From Brevundimonas denitrificans (GTDB lineage: Bacteria > Pseudomonadota > Alphaproteobacteria > Caulobacterales > Caulobacteraceae), in assembly GCF_030160755.1 (NCBI RefSeq), contig NZ_BSOY01000012.1:1-55596 (forward strand): 55,596 bases of DNA, in the 5' to 3' direction. The position numbers and the translations under genes are program-made. A model generated the notes under the pieces. The model had not been told where the DNA came from. It ran no database searches and was given only the letters and a program-made list of their open reading frames with translations. Shown in pieces: positions 1-8,125 of the stretch (position 1 is the first letter of the stretch; every line of letters starts with the position of its first letter).

Positions 1-254
1 GGACGGCGACACGCGCGACAACGCCGGACCGGTTGCCTCTGGCCGGCGCCGTGCCCGGGGATGAAGGCCTGTTCGTGCTCGGCGGGCTGGGCTCGCGCGG
101 CTTTTGCGTCGCGCCCCTGCTGGCGGAGCATGTCGCGGCGCTGGCGACCGGGGCGCCGTCGCCGCTGCCGGCGGACCTGGCGGCGCGGGTCGATCCGTTA
201 CGAAACGCTACCGCCGGAACTCTTGTGCAACCGGTCCGTAAGGCGGACGGTTGA
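1..254 (+). CDS. mnmC: MnmC C-terminal fragment (5' end outside window)
   Basis: This is the last ~83 codons of a gene that enters from the left edge, read in the frame that begins at base 3. The residues DRLPLAG, then GLGSRGF and a closing DPLR, match the C-terminal end of the FAD-dependent oxidoreductase domain of MnmC, the bifunctional enzyme that finishes mnm5(s2)U34 in tRNA wobble positions. In the family the oxidase domain removes the carboxymethyl group and a separate methyltransferase domain adds the methyl group. Only the FAD-domain tail is visible, so whether the methyltransferase half is present cannot be judged. The stop codon TGA is at 252-254, and the next gene starts 26 bases later. 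Confidence 0.85.
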   Translation, partial: TATRATTPDRLPLAGAVPGDEGLFVLGGLGSRGFCVAPLLAEHVAALATGAPSPLPADLAARVDPLRNATAGTLVQPVRKADG

Positions 255-280
255 GGTACCGGTCCCTCGAGGAGATTTCC

Positions 281-691
281 ATGCGCACCCTCGCCTTCGC
301 CGCCCTCGGCGCCCTCACCTTTCTGGCCTCCTGCGCGCCCGTCGACAGCGGCGGCATGGCCGGCGACGCGCCGCCGCGGGCGCGCCAGTGTTTCAGTGTC
401 CGTCAGGTGGACAATTTCGAACAGGGCCGTCCCGATCAGGTCTTCCTGCGCGTGGGCCGCCAGGACGTCTATGAGCTCAACGCGGCCGGCGGGTGCCCCG
501 ACATGGATTTCGCCAACCGCATGGCCCTGATCCCCGACGGCGGCATGGTCGGCACGCGTCTGTGCACCGACGACTGGGCCCGGATCGTGGTGCCCGGATC
601 GACCTCCCAGACCTCGGTCTGCCGCGTGCGGGTCAGCCGAAAGCTGACCGCCGAGGAGATCGCCGCCCTGCCGGCCAACCACAGACCCTAG
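281..691 (+). CDS. Small secreted lipoprotein, DUF6491-like
   Basis: A 136-residue protein of unknown function. I chose the ATG at 281 because GAGGAG (269-274) sits just upstream and because the protein then opens with a signal sequence ending in a lipobox (LASC), so it is probably an inner- or outer-membrane lipoprotein. The mature part has four further cysteines arranged as CFSV, GGCPD, RLCTDD and VCRV, which suggests two disulfides in the periplasm. The arrangement and the ending, [10 protein letters not shown], resemble the DUF6491 family as I remember it. No enzymatic motif is visible. Its stop codon shares the palindrome CTAG with the stop codon of the convergent mutase gene. Confidence 0.8.
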   Translation: MRTLAFAALGALTFLASCAPVDSGGMAGDAPPRARQCFSVRQVDNFEQGRPDQVFLRVGRQDVYELNAAGGCPDMDFANRMALIPDGGMVGTRLCTDDWARIVVPGSTSQTSVCRVRVSRKLTAEEIAALPANHRP

Positions 692-2844
692 ATTTTCTGG
701 CCCTGGGTCTTCTGGGCGTAGCCCAGCCGCTGGTTCAGTTTCTCGATCAGGTCGATGGCCGTGTCGGCGATGACCGAGCCGGGCGGATAGACGGCCGCGG
801 CGCCCATGTCGATCAGGGTCTGGACGTCCGACGGCGGGATCACCCCGCCGACCACGATCATGATGTCGGGGCGGCCCAGCTTCTCCAGCGCGGCCTTCAG
901 CTCGGGCACCAGGGTCAGATGGCCGGCCGCCAGGGATGAGGCGCCGACGGCGTGGACATTGCGCTCCACGGCCTCGCGCGCGGCTTCCTCCGGCGTCTGG
1001 AACAGCGAGCCGGCGGTCGCCTCGAGGCCGAGGTCGCCATAGGCGGTGGCGATCACCTTCTGGCCGCGGTCGTGCCCGTCCTGACCGAGCTTGGCGATCA
1101 GGATGCGCGGCGGGCCGCCGTCATTCTCGACGAAGGCGGCGACCATGTCGCGGGCGCGGCTGATCTTCGGGTCGTCGCCGGCCTCGCGGGCATAGACGCC
1201 GCGGGCGGTCTTCACCGTCGCCACATGGCGGCCGAAGGCAGCTTCCAGCGCGTCCGAGATTTCGCCGACGGTGGCGTAGGCCCGGGCCGCCTGCACCGAC
1301 AATTCAAGCAGGTTGGCGTTCCCTTTCGCGCCCGCGGTCAGGGCGTCGAGGGCGGCTTGCGTCGTCGCCTCGTCACGTTCGGCGCGCAGCCGCTTCAGCT
1401 TGTCGATCTGGGCGGTCAGGACGGCGGCGTTGTCGACCTTGAGCATGGGGATGTCGTCGACGGCGTCGGACAGGTAGCGGTTCACCCCGACGACGGTCTG
1501 CTGGCCGGTGTCGATGCGGGCCTGGGTGCGAGCCGAGGCCTCCTCGATCCGCATCTTGGGCACGCCGGCCTCGATGGCTTTCGCCATGCCGCCGAGCGCC
1601 TCGACCTCGGCCATCAGGACGCGGGCCTTCTCGGCCAGTTCGTGGGTCAGGCGTTCGACGTAGAAGCTGCCGCCCCAGGGATCGATGACCTTCGTCAGGC
1701 CGGTTTCCATCTGCAGCAGCAGCTGGGTGTTGCGGGCGATCCGGGCCGAGAAGTCGGTCGGCAGGGCCAGGGCCTCGTCCAGGGCGTTGGTGTGCAGGCT
1801 CTGGGTCTGGCCGCCCGCCGCGGCCATGGCCTCGACCATGGTGCGGGGTACATTGTTGAACACGTCCTGGGCCGCCAGCGACCAGCCCGAGGTCTGGCAG
1901 TGGGCGCGCAGCGAAAGCGAGCGCGGATCCTTCGCGCCGAATTTCGACACCGCCTCGGCCCACAGCAGGCGGCCGGCGCGCAGCTTGGCCACCTCCATGA
2001 AATAGTTCATGCCGATGGCCCAGAAGAAGCTCAGGCGCGGGGCGAACCGGTCCACGTCCATGCCCGCCGCGACGCCGGCCTTCAGATATTCGACCCCGTC
2101 GGCGAGGGTGTAGGCCAGCTCCAGATCGGCGGAGGCTCCGGCCTCCTGCATATGGTAGCCGCTGATCGAGATGGAGTTGAATTTCGGCGTGTGCTCGGCG
2201 GTCCAGGCGAAGATGTCCGACACGATCCGCATCGAGGGTTCGGGCGGATAGATGTAGGTGTTGCGGACCATGAATTCCTTGAGGATGTCGTTCTGGATGG
2301 TCCCGGTCAGGGCCGCGTGCGGCACGCCCTGCTCCTCGGCGGCGACGACATAGAGGGCCAGGACCGGCAGGACGGCGCCGTTCATGGTCATGGACACTGA
2401 CATCTGGTCCAGCGGGATGCCGTCGAACAGGGTGCGCATGTCATAGATGCTGTCGATGGCCACGCCCGCCATGCCGACGTCGCCCTTCACCCGCGGGTGG
2501 TCGCTGTCGTAGCCGCGATGGGTGGCCAGGTCGAAGGCGATCGACAGCCCCTTCTGCCCGGCGGCGAGGTTGCGACGATAGAAGGCGTTGGACGCCTCGG
2601 CGGTCGAGAAGCCGGCGTACTGGCGGATGGTCCAGGGGTTGCCGGCGTACATCGTCGGATAGGGGCCCCGGACATAGGGGGCGATGCCGGGCAGGCCGTG
2701 GATGAAGTCGAGACCCTCGACGGCGTCGGGACCGTAGGCGGTCTGGACGGTGAGGCCTTCAGGGGTGTTCCAGACGTCGCGCACGGGACCGGCGCCGGTG
2801 GGGCCGAGGTCGAGGGCGACCCGGGTGAAGTCGGGGGCGCTCAT
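688..2844 (-). CDS. mutB: Methylmalonyl-CoA mutase, large catalytic subunit
   Basis: A 718-residue adenosylcobalamin-dependent mutase that interconverts (R)-methylmalonyl-CoA and succinyl-CoA, linking propionate and odd-chain or branched-chain breakdown to the TCA cycle. The N-terminal two thirds is the TIM-barrel substrate domain, with characteristic stretches such as [18 protein letters not shown] and [11 protein letters not shown]. The C-terminal Rossmann-like domain carries the cobalamin lower-ligand motif DGHDRG with His near residue 591, followed by GGVIPPSD. The length is normal for the large subunit. It lies directly behind the small-subunit gene, and the start codon overlaps that gene's stop as ATGA (2841-2844), so the two are almost certainly translationally coupled. 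No MeaB/ArgK chaperone gene is in the window. Confidence 0.97.
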   Translation of the reverse strand: MSAPDFTRVALDLGPTGAGPVRDVWNTPEGLTVQTAYGPDAVEGLDFIHGLPGIAPYVRGPYPTMYAGNPWTIRQYAGFSTAEASNAFYRRNLAAGQKGLSIAFDLATHRGYDSDHPRVKGDVGMAGVAIDSIYDMRTLFDGIPLDQMSVSMTMNGAVLPVLALYVVAAEEQGVPHAALTGTIQNDILKEFMVRNTYIYPPEPSMRIVSDIFAWTAEHTPKFNSISISGYHMQEAGASADLELAYTLADGVEYLKAGVAAGMDVDRFAPRLSFFWAIGMNYFMEVAKLRAGRLLWAEAVSKFGAKDPRSLSLRAHCQTSGWSLAAQDVFNNVPRTMVEAMAAAGGQTQSLHTNALDEALALPTDFSARIARNTQLLLQMETGLTKVIDPWGGSFYVERLTHELAEKARVLMAEVEALGGMAKAIEAGVPKMRIEEASARTQARIDTGQQTVVGVNRYLSDAVDDIPMLKVDNAAVLTAQIDKLKRLRAERDEATTQAALDALTAGAKGNANLLELSVQAARAYATVGEISDALEAAFGRHVATVKTARGVYAREAGDDPKISRARDMVAAFVENDGGPPRILIAKLGQDGHDRGQKVIATAYGDLGLEATAGSLFQTPEEAAREAVERNVHAVGASSLAAGHLTLVPELKAALEKLGRPDIMIVVGGVIPPSDVQTLIDMGAAAVYPPGSVIADTAIDLIEKLNQRLGYAQKTQGQKI

Positions 2845-4241
2845 CGGCCGGCCTCCCAGGTCTGGGTTTCGAAGGGGGCGGCGAGCCGAACGGGGATCAG
2901 GGGGTCGCAGGCGTCGCCGCCGGTCTGCGCCGGCCGGGGCGGCTCGGCCTCGAATGGCGCGGGTCGGGGATCGGGATCGACAAATTTGGTCACGCCGACC
3001 AGCTGCGCGGCGCCGCTGGCGAGCGCCGCCTCGCGTTCGGCGCGGGCGGCGGCGACGCGGTCCTGGATGTCGCCGGTGCGCAGGGCGACGATCAGGCCGC
3101 CCTCGCCCTCAATGCGCTGGAACTCGCCCCAGCCGGCCTCGGCCAGATCGCGGGTGCGGGCGTCGAGGAACCACGATCCGGCCGCCGGATCGTCGACCCG
3201 GCCCAGATGGGCCTCCTCCATCAGCACGGCCTGGGTGTTGCGAGCCTGCCGCCGGGCGAAGGCGTCGGAGCGGCCGTTGGCGCGCGACAGGCCGTCCAGA
3301 ACCACAGCGTCAGCCCCGCCGACCGCCCCGGCGAAGCCCGCCGCCGTCAGCCGCAGCAGGTTCGGCCAGGGATCCCGCGCCGCCAGCATCCGCCGTGAGG
3401 AACGGGCCTCGATCACGGCGGGCGTCTCGAACCCGAAGGCCCGGCTCAACGAGCGCCACATCAGGCGCAGGGCCCGGACCTTGGCGAGGCCGTCGAAATA
3501 TTCCTGGTCCAGCGAGACGCCGAGCACCGTCCCCTTCAGCGCCGCTTCGGCCGTCATCCCCGCCGCGACCGCCGCCCTGACCAGCGCCGCCGCATTGGCC
3601 GCCGCAAAGCCCAGTTCCTGGGCGATCGAGCCGCCCGCCTCATGCACGACCCGGCCGCCGGCGAGGAAGAAGGACGCTTCCGGATAGGCGCCGGCGTGGC
3701 GCGCGGCCGTATTGGCCGCCAGCATCAGATGTTCGTCGATCGCGCGCGGCGCGGCGCCCGTTTCGGCGAAGGCTGAGAGCGGGTCCATGTGGAACATCAG
3801 CCGGGCGCGCGGCGAGCCCTTGGCGGACACCGCCAGCGCATTGGCGGCTTCCGGCCCGTCCAGCCCGGCGTCCAGCCCGACCGCCGCCAGCTCCAGCGCC
3901 ACGCCGTCCAGGGCGCGGGCCAGCGGCTCGGAATCGGCCAGAACCGCGCCTTTGAGGAGGATCGAGGCCGCCCCGCCTTCCAGATCGGCCAGCACCGCGG
4001 CATTGACCGCCGCCGCGTCATCGCCCTCGACCAGGGTGCGGACGTCCCACGCCCGGCCGTCGGCGTCCGACGGACGCGGCGCGGACACCGGCTGGCCGCC
4101 GGTCGCCGCCGCATAGAGAGGGCGGATCGCGAGGCCGTCGGCGTCCAGATGCACCAGGCTTTCAAGCGGCCGGTCCTTCAGCGCCTTTTCGGCCAGGACG
4201 CGCCAATCTGCGGGGGACGGGATCGGAAACAGGTCGGACAT
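2841..4241 (-). CDS. mutA: Methylmalonyl-CoA mutase, small subunit
   Basis: A 466-residue non-catalytic partner of the large subunit, with the same barrel fold ([26 protein letters not shown], then [15 protein letters not shown] and [11 protein letters not shown]). I start it at the ATG ending at 4241, because GGAGG lies six bases upstream on the minus strand, rather than at the earlier in-frame start at 4256. The protein stops soon after the barrel and I find no DxHxxG cobalamin motif. Small subunits in this family often keep a degenerate cobalamin-type domain, so this one looks shortened at the C-terminus. It is the first gene of the pair and is probably needed for heterodimer stability. 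Confidence 0.93.
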   Translation of the reverse strand: MSDLFPIPSPADWRVLAEKALKDRPLESLVHLDADGLAIRPLYAAATGGQPVSAPRPSDADGRAWDVRTLVEGDDAAAVNAAVLADLEGGAASILLKGAVLADSEPLARALDGVALELAAVGLDAGLDGPEAANALAVSAKGSPRARLMFHMDPLSAFAETGAAPRAIDEHLMLAANTAARHAGAYPEASFFLAGGRVVHEAGGSIAQELGFAAANAAALVRAAVAAGMTAEAALKGTVLGVSLDQEYFDGLAKVRALRLMWRSLSRAFGFETPAVIEARSSRRMLAARDPWPNLLRLTAAGFAGAVGGADAVVLDGLSRANGRSDAFARRQARNTQAVLMEEAHLGRVDDPAAGSWFLDARTRDLAEAGWGEFQRIEGEGGLIVALRTGDIQDRVAAARAEREAALASGAAQLVGVTKFVDPDPRPAPFEAEPPRPAQTGGDACDPLIPVRLAAPFETQTWEAGR

Positions 4242-4369
4242 CCGCCTCCAATGCATCGCGGGCGCGCGTCGGTCCAGACCCCGGACCGGCCTGTTCCGTC
4301 ACCCGTGCTGTTGCGGTTCCTTGGACGGCTTCCAACATGCGGAGCGTCCCCCTCACGCCCGGAGCCCCC

Positions 4370-5071
4370 ATGGCCGACCTTTCCGCCTTTCCGATCACGC
4401 AGCGCTGGCCCGCGCAGCATCCCGACCGCCTTCAGCTCTATTCGCTGAACACGCCCAACGGCGTGAAGGTCTCGATCATGCTGGAAGAGATCGGCCTGCC
4501 GTATGAGCCGCACCTTGTGGATATCGGCGCGAACGAGACCTGGACGCCGGAATTCCTGTCGCTGAATCCCAACGGCAAGATTCCCGCCATTCTGGATCCC
4601 GACGGACCCGGCGGTCGGCCGCTGGCCCTGTTCGAATCCGGGGCCATCCTGATCTATCTGGCCGAGAAGACGGGCAAGCTGATCCCGACCGATCCCGCTG
4701 CCCGCTACAAGACCCTGCAGTGGGTGATGTTCCAGATGGCCGCCATCGGCCCGATGTTCGGACAGGTCGGCTTCTTCCACAAATACGCCGGCAGGGCGTA
4801 CGAGGACAAGCGTCCGCTGGAGCGTTACGTCACGGAATCAAAACGACTTCTGGGCGTGCTGGAGGCCCGGCTCGAGGGTCGCGACTGGATCATGGGCGAC
4901 TATTCGATCGCCGATGTGGCGACGCTCGGCTGGGTGCGGAACCTGATCGGCTACTACGGCGCGCGCGATCTGGTCGATTTCGACAGCCTGAAAAATGTCC
5001 CCGCATGGCTGGAGCGCGGTCTGGCGCGGCCGGCGGTTCAGCGCGGACTGGAAATCCCGGGGCGGGGATGA
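4370..5071 (+). CDS. Glutathione S-transferase, Nu class (YfcG/YghU-like)
   Basis: A 233-residue cytosolic GST. The thioredoxin-fold N-terminus contains TPNGVKVSIMLEE, a signature of the Nu-class enzymes YfcG and YghU. In those enzymes the TPNGxK segment, rather than a catalytic Tyr, Ser or Cys, holds glutathione and supports disulfide-bond reductase activity. ESGAILIYLAEK is the usual gamma-Glu contact region, and the helical C-terminal domain holds the N-capping segment DYSIADVA. I chose the ATG at 4370, with GGAG just upstream, over the ATG at 4337. The gene is divergent from the mutase operon and convergent with the small gene at 5082. Likely physiological substrates are glutathione disulfides or peroxides, which is an inference from the class. 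Confidence 0.92.
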   Translation: MADLSAFPITQRWPAQHPDRLQLYSLNTPNGVKVSIMLEEIGLPYEPHLVDIGANETWTPEFLSLNPNGKIPAILDPDGPGGRPLALFESGAILIYLAEKTGKLIPTDPAARYKTLQWVMFQMAAIGPMFGQVGFFHKYAGRAYEDKRPLERYVTESKRLLGVLEARLEGRDWIMGDYSIADVATLGWVRNLIGYYGARDLVDFDSLKNVPAWLERGLARPAVQRGLEIPGRG

Positions 5072-5081
5072 CGCGATCCCG

Positions 5082-5324
5082 TCAGCGCGGATCGAACGGC
5101 CCGGGCTCACCCACCGGGGCGACGAACAACCGGTCGCAGCGCTCCGCGGCGTCGGTGAGGAGGATGACCTCGAAATCATCACCCGAGGCGTCGAGCACCT
5201 CCGCGGCGAGGGCCTCAAAAGCCGCCTCATGGCCGGGACGTCCGTACAGCAAGACCCCGTCCCTGGCGTCCACGACGCCGTAAGCCGGAGCACCTTCGAG
5301 AAGGGTTTCAAGGGTGAGTGCCAT
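5082..5324 (-). CDS. Small hypothetical protein (80 aa)
   Basis: An 80-residue acidic protein opening MALTLETLLEGAPAYGVVDARDG. I recognise no family. It looks like a compact alpha/beta soluble protein with no signal peptide or membrane segment. Codon use matches the neighbours, and the frame is open across the full gap between the GST gene and the ArsR promoter, which supports it being real. The ribosome-binding site upstream of the ATG is weak, so the start is uncertain. It would be transcribed divergently from the ArsR operon. Confidence 0.5.
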   Translation of the reverse strand: MALTLETLLEGAPAYGVVDARDGVLLYGRPGHEAAFEALAAEVLDASGDDFEVILLTDAAERCDRLFVAPVGEPGPFDPR

Positions 5325-5403
5325 TGGAACCCAATCCGCCAGCGACGAAAAGGTTTCCGGCCAGGGTCAATCCCGGGTTCGGCGAAGGGATCGGGACGAT
5401 CAT

Positions 5404-5431
5404 TTGACACCGATGCGTCGGCTCCTATAGT
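5404..5431 (+). promoter_or_regulatory. Near-consensus sigma-70 promoter of the ArsR operon
   Basis: A perfect -35 hexamer, TTGACA (5404-5409), is followed after 16 bases by TATAGT (5426-5431). Transcription would be expected to begin seven or eight bases further on, at about 5438-5439, which is the A of the ATG start codon. The mRNA would therefore be leaderless or nearly so. No Shine-Dalgarno sequence is visible before the ATG, which agrees with that. Confidence 0.75.
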
Positions 5432-5447
5432 AAGCCAAATGGCTAAC
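5430..5447. promoter_or_regulatory. Candidate ArsR operator, palindrome across the start codon
   Basis: Bases 5430-5447 read GTAAGCCAAATGGCTAAC: the arms AGCCA and TGGCT are separated by AA and flanked by a further GT/AC pair with one mismatch. The palindrome covers the end of the -10 box, the predicted transcription start and the ATG. A dimer of the ArsR product bound here would block RNA polymerase. That it is the autoregulatory operator is inference from its position and symmetry. Confidence 0.6.
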
Positions 5448-5774
5448 AATTCGCCGGCGATCGATCGTGTCTTTCACGCCCTGTCGGATCAAACCCGCCG
5501 GGCGATCGTGATGCGGCTGAGCGCGAGGCCTTCCGCGGTCGGCGAACTGTTCACGCCGATGCCGATGGCCTTGCCGACCCTGCTCAAGCACATCCGCGTG
5601 CTTGAGGACTGCGGGCTGGTGGCCACGAAAAAGGTCGGCCGCGAACGGATCTGCGAAATGCAGCCGGACGCCTTGCGCGCGACCGACGCCTGGCTCGCGC
5701 AACAACGGGCCGTCTGGGACGCAAGGCTCGACCGGATGGAAGCCTACGTCCTCGATCTGCAGACAAGGGAGTAG
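5439..5774 (+). CDS. ArsR-family transcriptional regulator
   Basis: A 111-residue winged-helix repressor. The N-terminus NSPAIDRVFHALSDQTRRAI, then MPMALPTLLKHIRVLEDCGL as the recognition helix region and GRERICEMQP as the wing, are typical of ArsR proteins encoded beside an SRPBCC (AHSA1-like) gene. I see no CxC or other metal-binding cysteine pair of the classical arsenic or zinc sensors, so its signal is probably not a metal. The start is the ATG at 5439, placed by the promoter and the palindrome. The downstream gene starts five bases after the stop, so the two form an operon that this protein probably represses. Confidence 0.92.
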   Translation: MANNSPAIDRVFHALSDQTRRAIVMRLSARPSAVGELFTPMPMALPTLLKHIRVLEDCGLVATKKVGRERICEMQPDALRATDAWLAQQRAVWDARLDRMEAYVLDLQTRE

Positions 5775-5778
5775 AAGA

Positions 5779-6288
5779 GTGGCGGACGCAAGGACCGGAA
5801 ATAGGCCTCTCGAACGATGGGACCACGACCGCGAAATCGTGCTTTCACGGGTCGTCGCCGCGCCGCGTGAGCTGGTGTTCAGCGCGTGGACCGACCCGCA
5901 GCACCTGCCGGCGTGGTTCGGCCCCGAAGGGTTCCGGGTCGAAACCCGGGAGATCGACATTCGCGTCGGCGGCCGGTGGCGCTTTGTCTTCACCGGCCCG
6001 GACGGCGCGCGCTACACCAATCGCATGGTGTTCCTGCGGATCGAGCCTTCGAATTTGCTCGAGTTTCACCATGGCGCCGACGTGGACGACGACCCGAACG
6101 CGTTCAGAACCCTCGTCACCTTCGATGAGCAGGCGAACGGCAAGACGGTCGTCACCTTGCGCCAGCTGCATCCGACCACGGCGCGGCGCGAGGCCGGGAT
6201 CGCGTTCGGGGCTGTCGAGCTGGGCCACCAGACGCTTGAGAAACTCGCGCGGCATGTCGAGGACAGAGGGCAGACCGCGGCTGGCTAG
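5779..6288 (+). CDS. SRPBCC / AHSA1-like protein
   Basis: A 169-residue protein with the START-like helix-grip fold. It begins with a beta strand, then VVAAPRELVFSAWTDPQHL and PAWFGPEGF, the usual signature of the AHSA1 (activator of Hsp90 ATPase homologue) branch, and ends with the long C-terminal helix (GHQTLEKLARHVED). The fold makes a hydrophobic cavity that binds a small ligand. The ligand and reaction here are unknown. The start is GTG at 5779, with AAGGGAG (5765-5771) as ribosome-binding site. It is the second gene of the ArsR operon, a very common pairing in which the two proteins are likely to respond to the same compound. Confidence 0.9.
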   Translation: MADARTGNRPLERWDHDREIVLSRVVAAPRELVFSAWTDPQHLPAWFGPEGFRVETREIDIRVGGRWRFVFTGPDGARYTNRMVFLRIEPSNLLEFHHGADVDDDPNAFRTLVTFDEQANGKTVVTLRQLHPTTARREAGIAFGAVELGHQTLEKLARHVEDRGQTAAG

Positions 6289-6346
6289 CCGGCGGGCATG
6301 GCCGGCCCGCGCCGCAGGTGCGTTTCGCGCTGGTTTCAGGAAGGAA

Positions 6347-6421
6347 TGGTGGACGCGACAGGGATTGAACCTGTGACCCCCTCGATGTCAACGAGGTGCT
6401 CTCCCGCTGAGCTACGCGTCC
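6347..6421 (-). tRNA. tRNA-Val (anticodon GAC)
   Basis: On the minus strand the acceptor stem GGACGCG pairs with CGCGTCC, followed by discriminator A and an encoded CCA. The D arm contains GCTC/GAGC. The anticodon stem-loop is CTCGT-TGACATC-GAG, giving anticodon GAC (valine, codons GUC and GUU). The T arm is ACAGG-TTCAATC-CCTGT. All stems close without mismatch. The 3' end with CCA is at 6347. Confidence 0.97.
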
Positions 6422-6466
6422 GCCGAAACGGCCCTGGAGCCGAACTCCGGGGCGGGAAGGCGCGGT

Positions 6467-6495
6467 CTATAACCCCTTGAGGGCGCGGACCGCAA
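6467..6495 (-). promoter_or_regulatory. Promoter of tRNA-Val
   Basis: Read on the minus strand, TTGCGG (6495-6490) is followed after 17 bases by TTATAG (6472-6467), about 46 bases upstream of the mature tRNA end. It is a plausible housekeeping promoter for the stable RNA, judged only by hexamers and spacing. Confidence 0.5.
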
Positions 6496-6578
6496 GGGCG
6501 AAACCGGGGTAAGTCTGTGTCAAATCCCGTCTCGCCCCCCGGCGGCGAGCGACGGCGCCGAGAGTGCGAGCCCCGACT

Positions 6579-6935
6579 TCAGGCTGCGACCATCCGCTCG
6601 ACCTCGCCGACGAGGTCGCGCAGATGAACGGGCTTGGCCAGCACCTTGGCCTGGGGGCTGGCCTGGGCGGCCGAGAGGGCCACGGCGGCGAAGCCGGTGA
6701 TGAACATGATGCGGATGCCGGGCTGGCGGGCGGCGGCGACCCGCGCCACCTCGATGCCGTCGGCGCCGGGCATGACGATGTCGGTCAGCAGCAGGTCCCA
6801 CGGGCCCTGGTCGAGGGCGTCGATGGCGTCGTCGCCATTCTCGCAATCGACCACGGAATGGCCCGCGCGTTCCAGCGCCCGGGTCAGGAAGCCGCGAAGC
6901 GAGTGATCGTCTTCCGCCAGTAGAATGCGCGCCAT
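6579..6935 (-). CDS. cpdR: Single-domain response regulator CpdR
   Basis: A 118-residue receiver domain with no output domain. The acidic pair is E8/D9/D10, the phosphoacceptor is Asp52 in LLTDIVMPG, the switch Thr is in MFITGFAAVAL, and the conserved Lys is in KVLAKPVHL. The whole sequence closely follows CpdR of Caulobacter as I remember it. In its unphosphorylated form CpdR brings the ClpXP protease to the cell pole and delivers substrates including CtrA-degradation adaptors and PdeA, while CckA-ChpT phosphorylation turns it off. The ending FAAVAL...AKP is diagnostic of this group rather than of DivK or a Spo0F-type protein. It is divergent from the amidohydrolase gene at 7064. Confidence 0.92.
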   Translation of the reverse strand: MARILLAEDDHSLRGFLTRALERAGHSVVDCENGDDAIDALDQGPWDLLLTDIVMPGADGIEVARVAAARQPGIRIMFITGFAAVALSAAQASPQAKVLAKPVHLRDLVGEVERMVAA

Positions 6936-7063
6936 GTCGTCGTCCGCCCCGGTCGTCTTTCGGGAACGCTACGCCGCGACTGGTAAACCCGCCATGAAAA
7001 TCAGGCGGGCCTCGCCAGCGGTGTCTTGTGGATGGTTCGGCGAAACAGGCTATGGCTGGCCCC

Positions 7064-7918
7064 ATGGATCAGGACGGGGCCGGGGCTGGGGGAAGCGATG
7101 ACGACGCCTTCGTCGTTCTGCGCCCGCAAACGCCCGGCCGTTTCGTCTTCGCCTCGCCCCATTCAGGCACAGTCTATCCGCCCGGGATGGGGGCCGATCC
7201 GGCCCTGTCCGGAGCCAGTCTGCACAGCGCCGAGGACGCGCTGGTCGACCGGCTGATCGCGCCCGGCGTCGATCTGGGCGCGACGGTGGTGCTGGCCCGG
7301 CTGGGGCGGGCCTGGGTCGACCTGAACCGCGATCCGGCCGATCTGGACCCGGTGCTGATCGAGGGGGTGGCCGACGGGCCGATTTCGGCGCGGACGGCGG
7401 CCGGATACGGCGTGATTCCGCGCCTCACGGGCGATGGGCGGCCCCTGTACGACCGGCGTCTGACGCTGGACGAGGCGAGAGGCCGGATCGCCCGCACCCA
7501 TGCCCCCTATCACCAGGCGCTGACCGACAGGATGGAGGCGGCGCGCGCGCGGCACGGCGAGGCGGTGCTGGTGGACTGGCATTCCATGCCCGCGCGGGCG
7601 ACCCAGGGGGCCGGCGGCGCGCGGGGGCCGGACGTGGTTCTGGGCGACCGGCACGGTTCGTCCTGTTCGGCGGAGCTGACGCGGCGGCTGCGACGGGCGT
7701 TCGAGGCGCTGGGCTGGCGGGTGGCGCTGAACCAGCCCTATGCGGGGGGCTGGACCACCCAGAGCTGGGGCCGTCCGTCAGAGGGGTTCCACGCCGTGCA
7801 GATCGAGCTGAACCGGGCGCTGTATTTCGACGAGGCCGCCCGGTCGCCGGGACCCGGCTGGTCGCGCACCGAAAAGGGCGTGGCGCGGGTCATCGCCGAC
7901 CTGCTCGACGGCACATAA
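7064..7918 (+). CDS. N-formylglutamate amidohydrolase family enzyme
   Basis: About 284 residues of the FGase family, which hydrolyses N-formyl-L-glutamate to glutamate and formate at the end of one histidine degradation route, or related N-acylated amino acids. The family metal-site segments are visible: ASPHSGTVYP, WVDLNRDP, DWHSMP and the closing IELNRALYF. Three in-frame starts are possible (GTG 7028, ATG 7052, ATG 7064). None has a strong ribosome-binding site, and I give 7064 because the earlier residues look non-conserved. No other histidine-utilisation gene is nearby, so the substrate is uncertain. The stop codon TAA lies inside the U-tract of the antisense small-RNA terminator. Confidence 0.88.
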   Translation: MDQDGAGAGGSDDDAFVVLRPQTPGRFVFASPHSGTVYPPGMGADPALSGASLHSAEDALVDRLIAPGVDLGATVVLARLGRAWVDLNRDPADLDPVLIEGVADGPISARTAAGYGVIPRLTGDGRPLYDRRLTLDEARGRIARTHAPYHQALTDRMEAARARHGEAVLVDWHSMPARATQGAGGARGPDVVLGDRHGSSCSAELTRRLRRAFEALGWRVALNQPYAGGWTTQSWGRPSEGFHAVQIELNRALYFDEAARSPGPGWSRTEKGVARVIADLLDGT

Positions 7919-7943
7919 AAAAAGCCGCGCCCGAAGGCGCGGC
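7917..7943 (-). terminator. Intrinsic terminator of the predicted small RNA
   Basis: On the minus strand a perfect 8-bp GC-rich stem, GCCGCGCC/GGCGCGGC, is closed by a TTCG tetraloop and followed at once by TTTTTTT. The orientation is minus: on the plus strand the sequence after the stem is ATGAAGTC, so this is not a terminator for the amidohydrolase gene whose stop codon it overlaps. Confidence 0.9.
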
Positions 7944-7995
7944 ATGAAGTCTATAGGGAGGAAACGCCCAGAAGGGCATGACGCCCGGAGGCGTC
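7917..7995 (-). ncRNA. Predicted ~79-nt trans-acting small RNA with anti-Shine-Dalgarno stretch
   Basis: No ORF explains this stretch, but it has every part of a small-RNA gene on the minus strand. A promoter lies just upstream (8003-8031). The predicted first base, G7995, begins a 5'-terminal hairpin GACGCC-TCCG-GGCGTC with a UNCG-type loop. A second hairpin, GCCC-TTCT-GGGC (7977-7966), follows. Then comes an apparently single-stranded GTTTCCTCCCTATAGACTTC holding CCTCCC (7961-7956), complementary to a Shine-Dalgarno sequence. The unit ends with an intrinsic terminator, GCCGCGCC-TTCG-GGCGCGGC plus seven T (7943-7917). RNAs exposing CCUCC-like motifs that block ribosome-binding sites are known in alphaproteobacteria. 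I do not assign this one to a named family. Confidence 0.7.
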
Positions 7996-8002
7996 AGAAC
8001 CG

Positions 8003-8031
8003 AAGCTAGGTTGCAGCGCACAAATCGTCAA
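8003..8031 (-). promoter_or_regulatory. Promoter of the predicted small RNA
   Basis: Minus strand: TTGACG (8031-8026), a 17-base spacer and TAGCTT (8008-8003). The eighth base beyond the -10 box is G7995, the first base of the 5' hairpin. Nothing else lies within reach for it to drive except the 79-nt unit ending at 7917. Confidence 0.65.
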
Positions 8032-8125
8032 GCAGCTATCTCGCAACTGCGTTCACGCAATGTAACCGCTTTCATTCGCTCAGGCAGCGCGCGGCTGCGC
8101 CGCGAGCGCCAGCGCCCAAATCCCG

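Noticed and set aside
952..2400. A 482-codon open frame opposite the mutase large subunit
   Set aside because: The opposite strand encodes a clear methylmalonyl-CoA mutase; the frame is open only because of the high GC content and has no ribosome-binding site or known motif.
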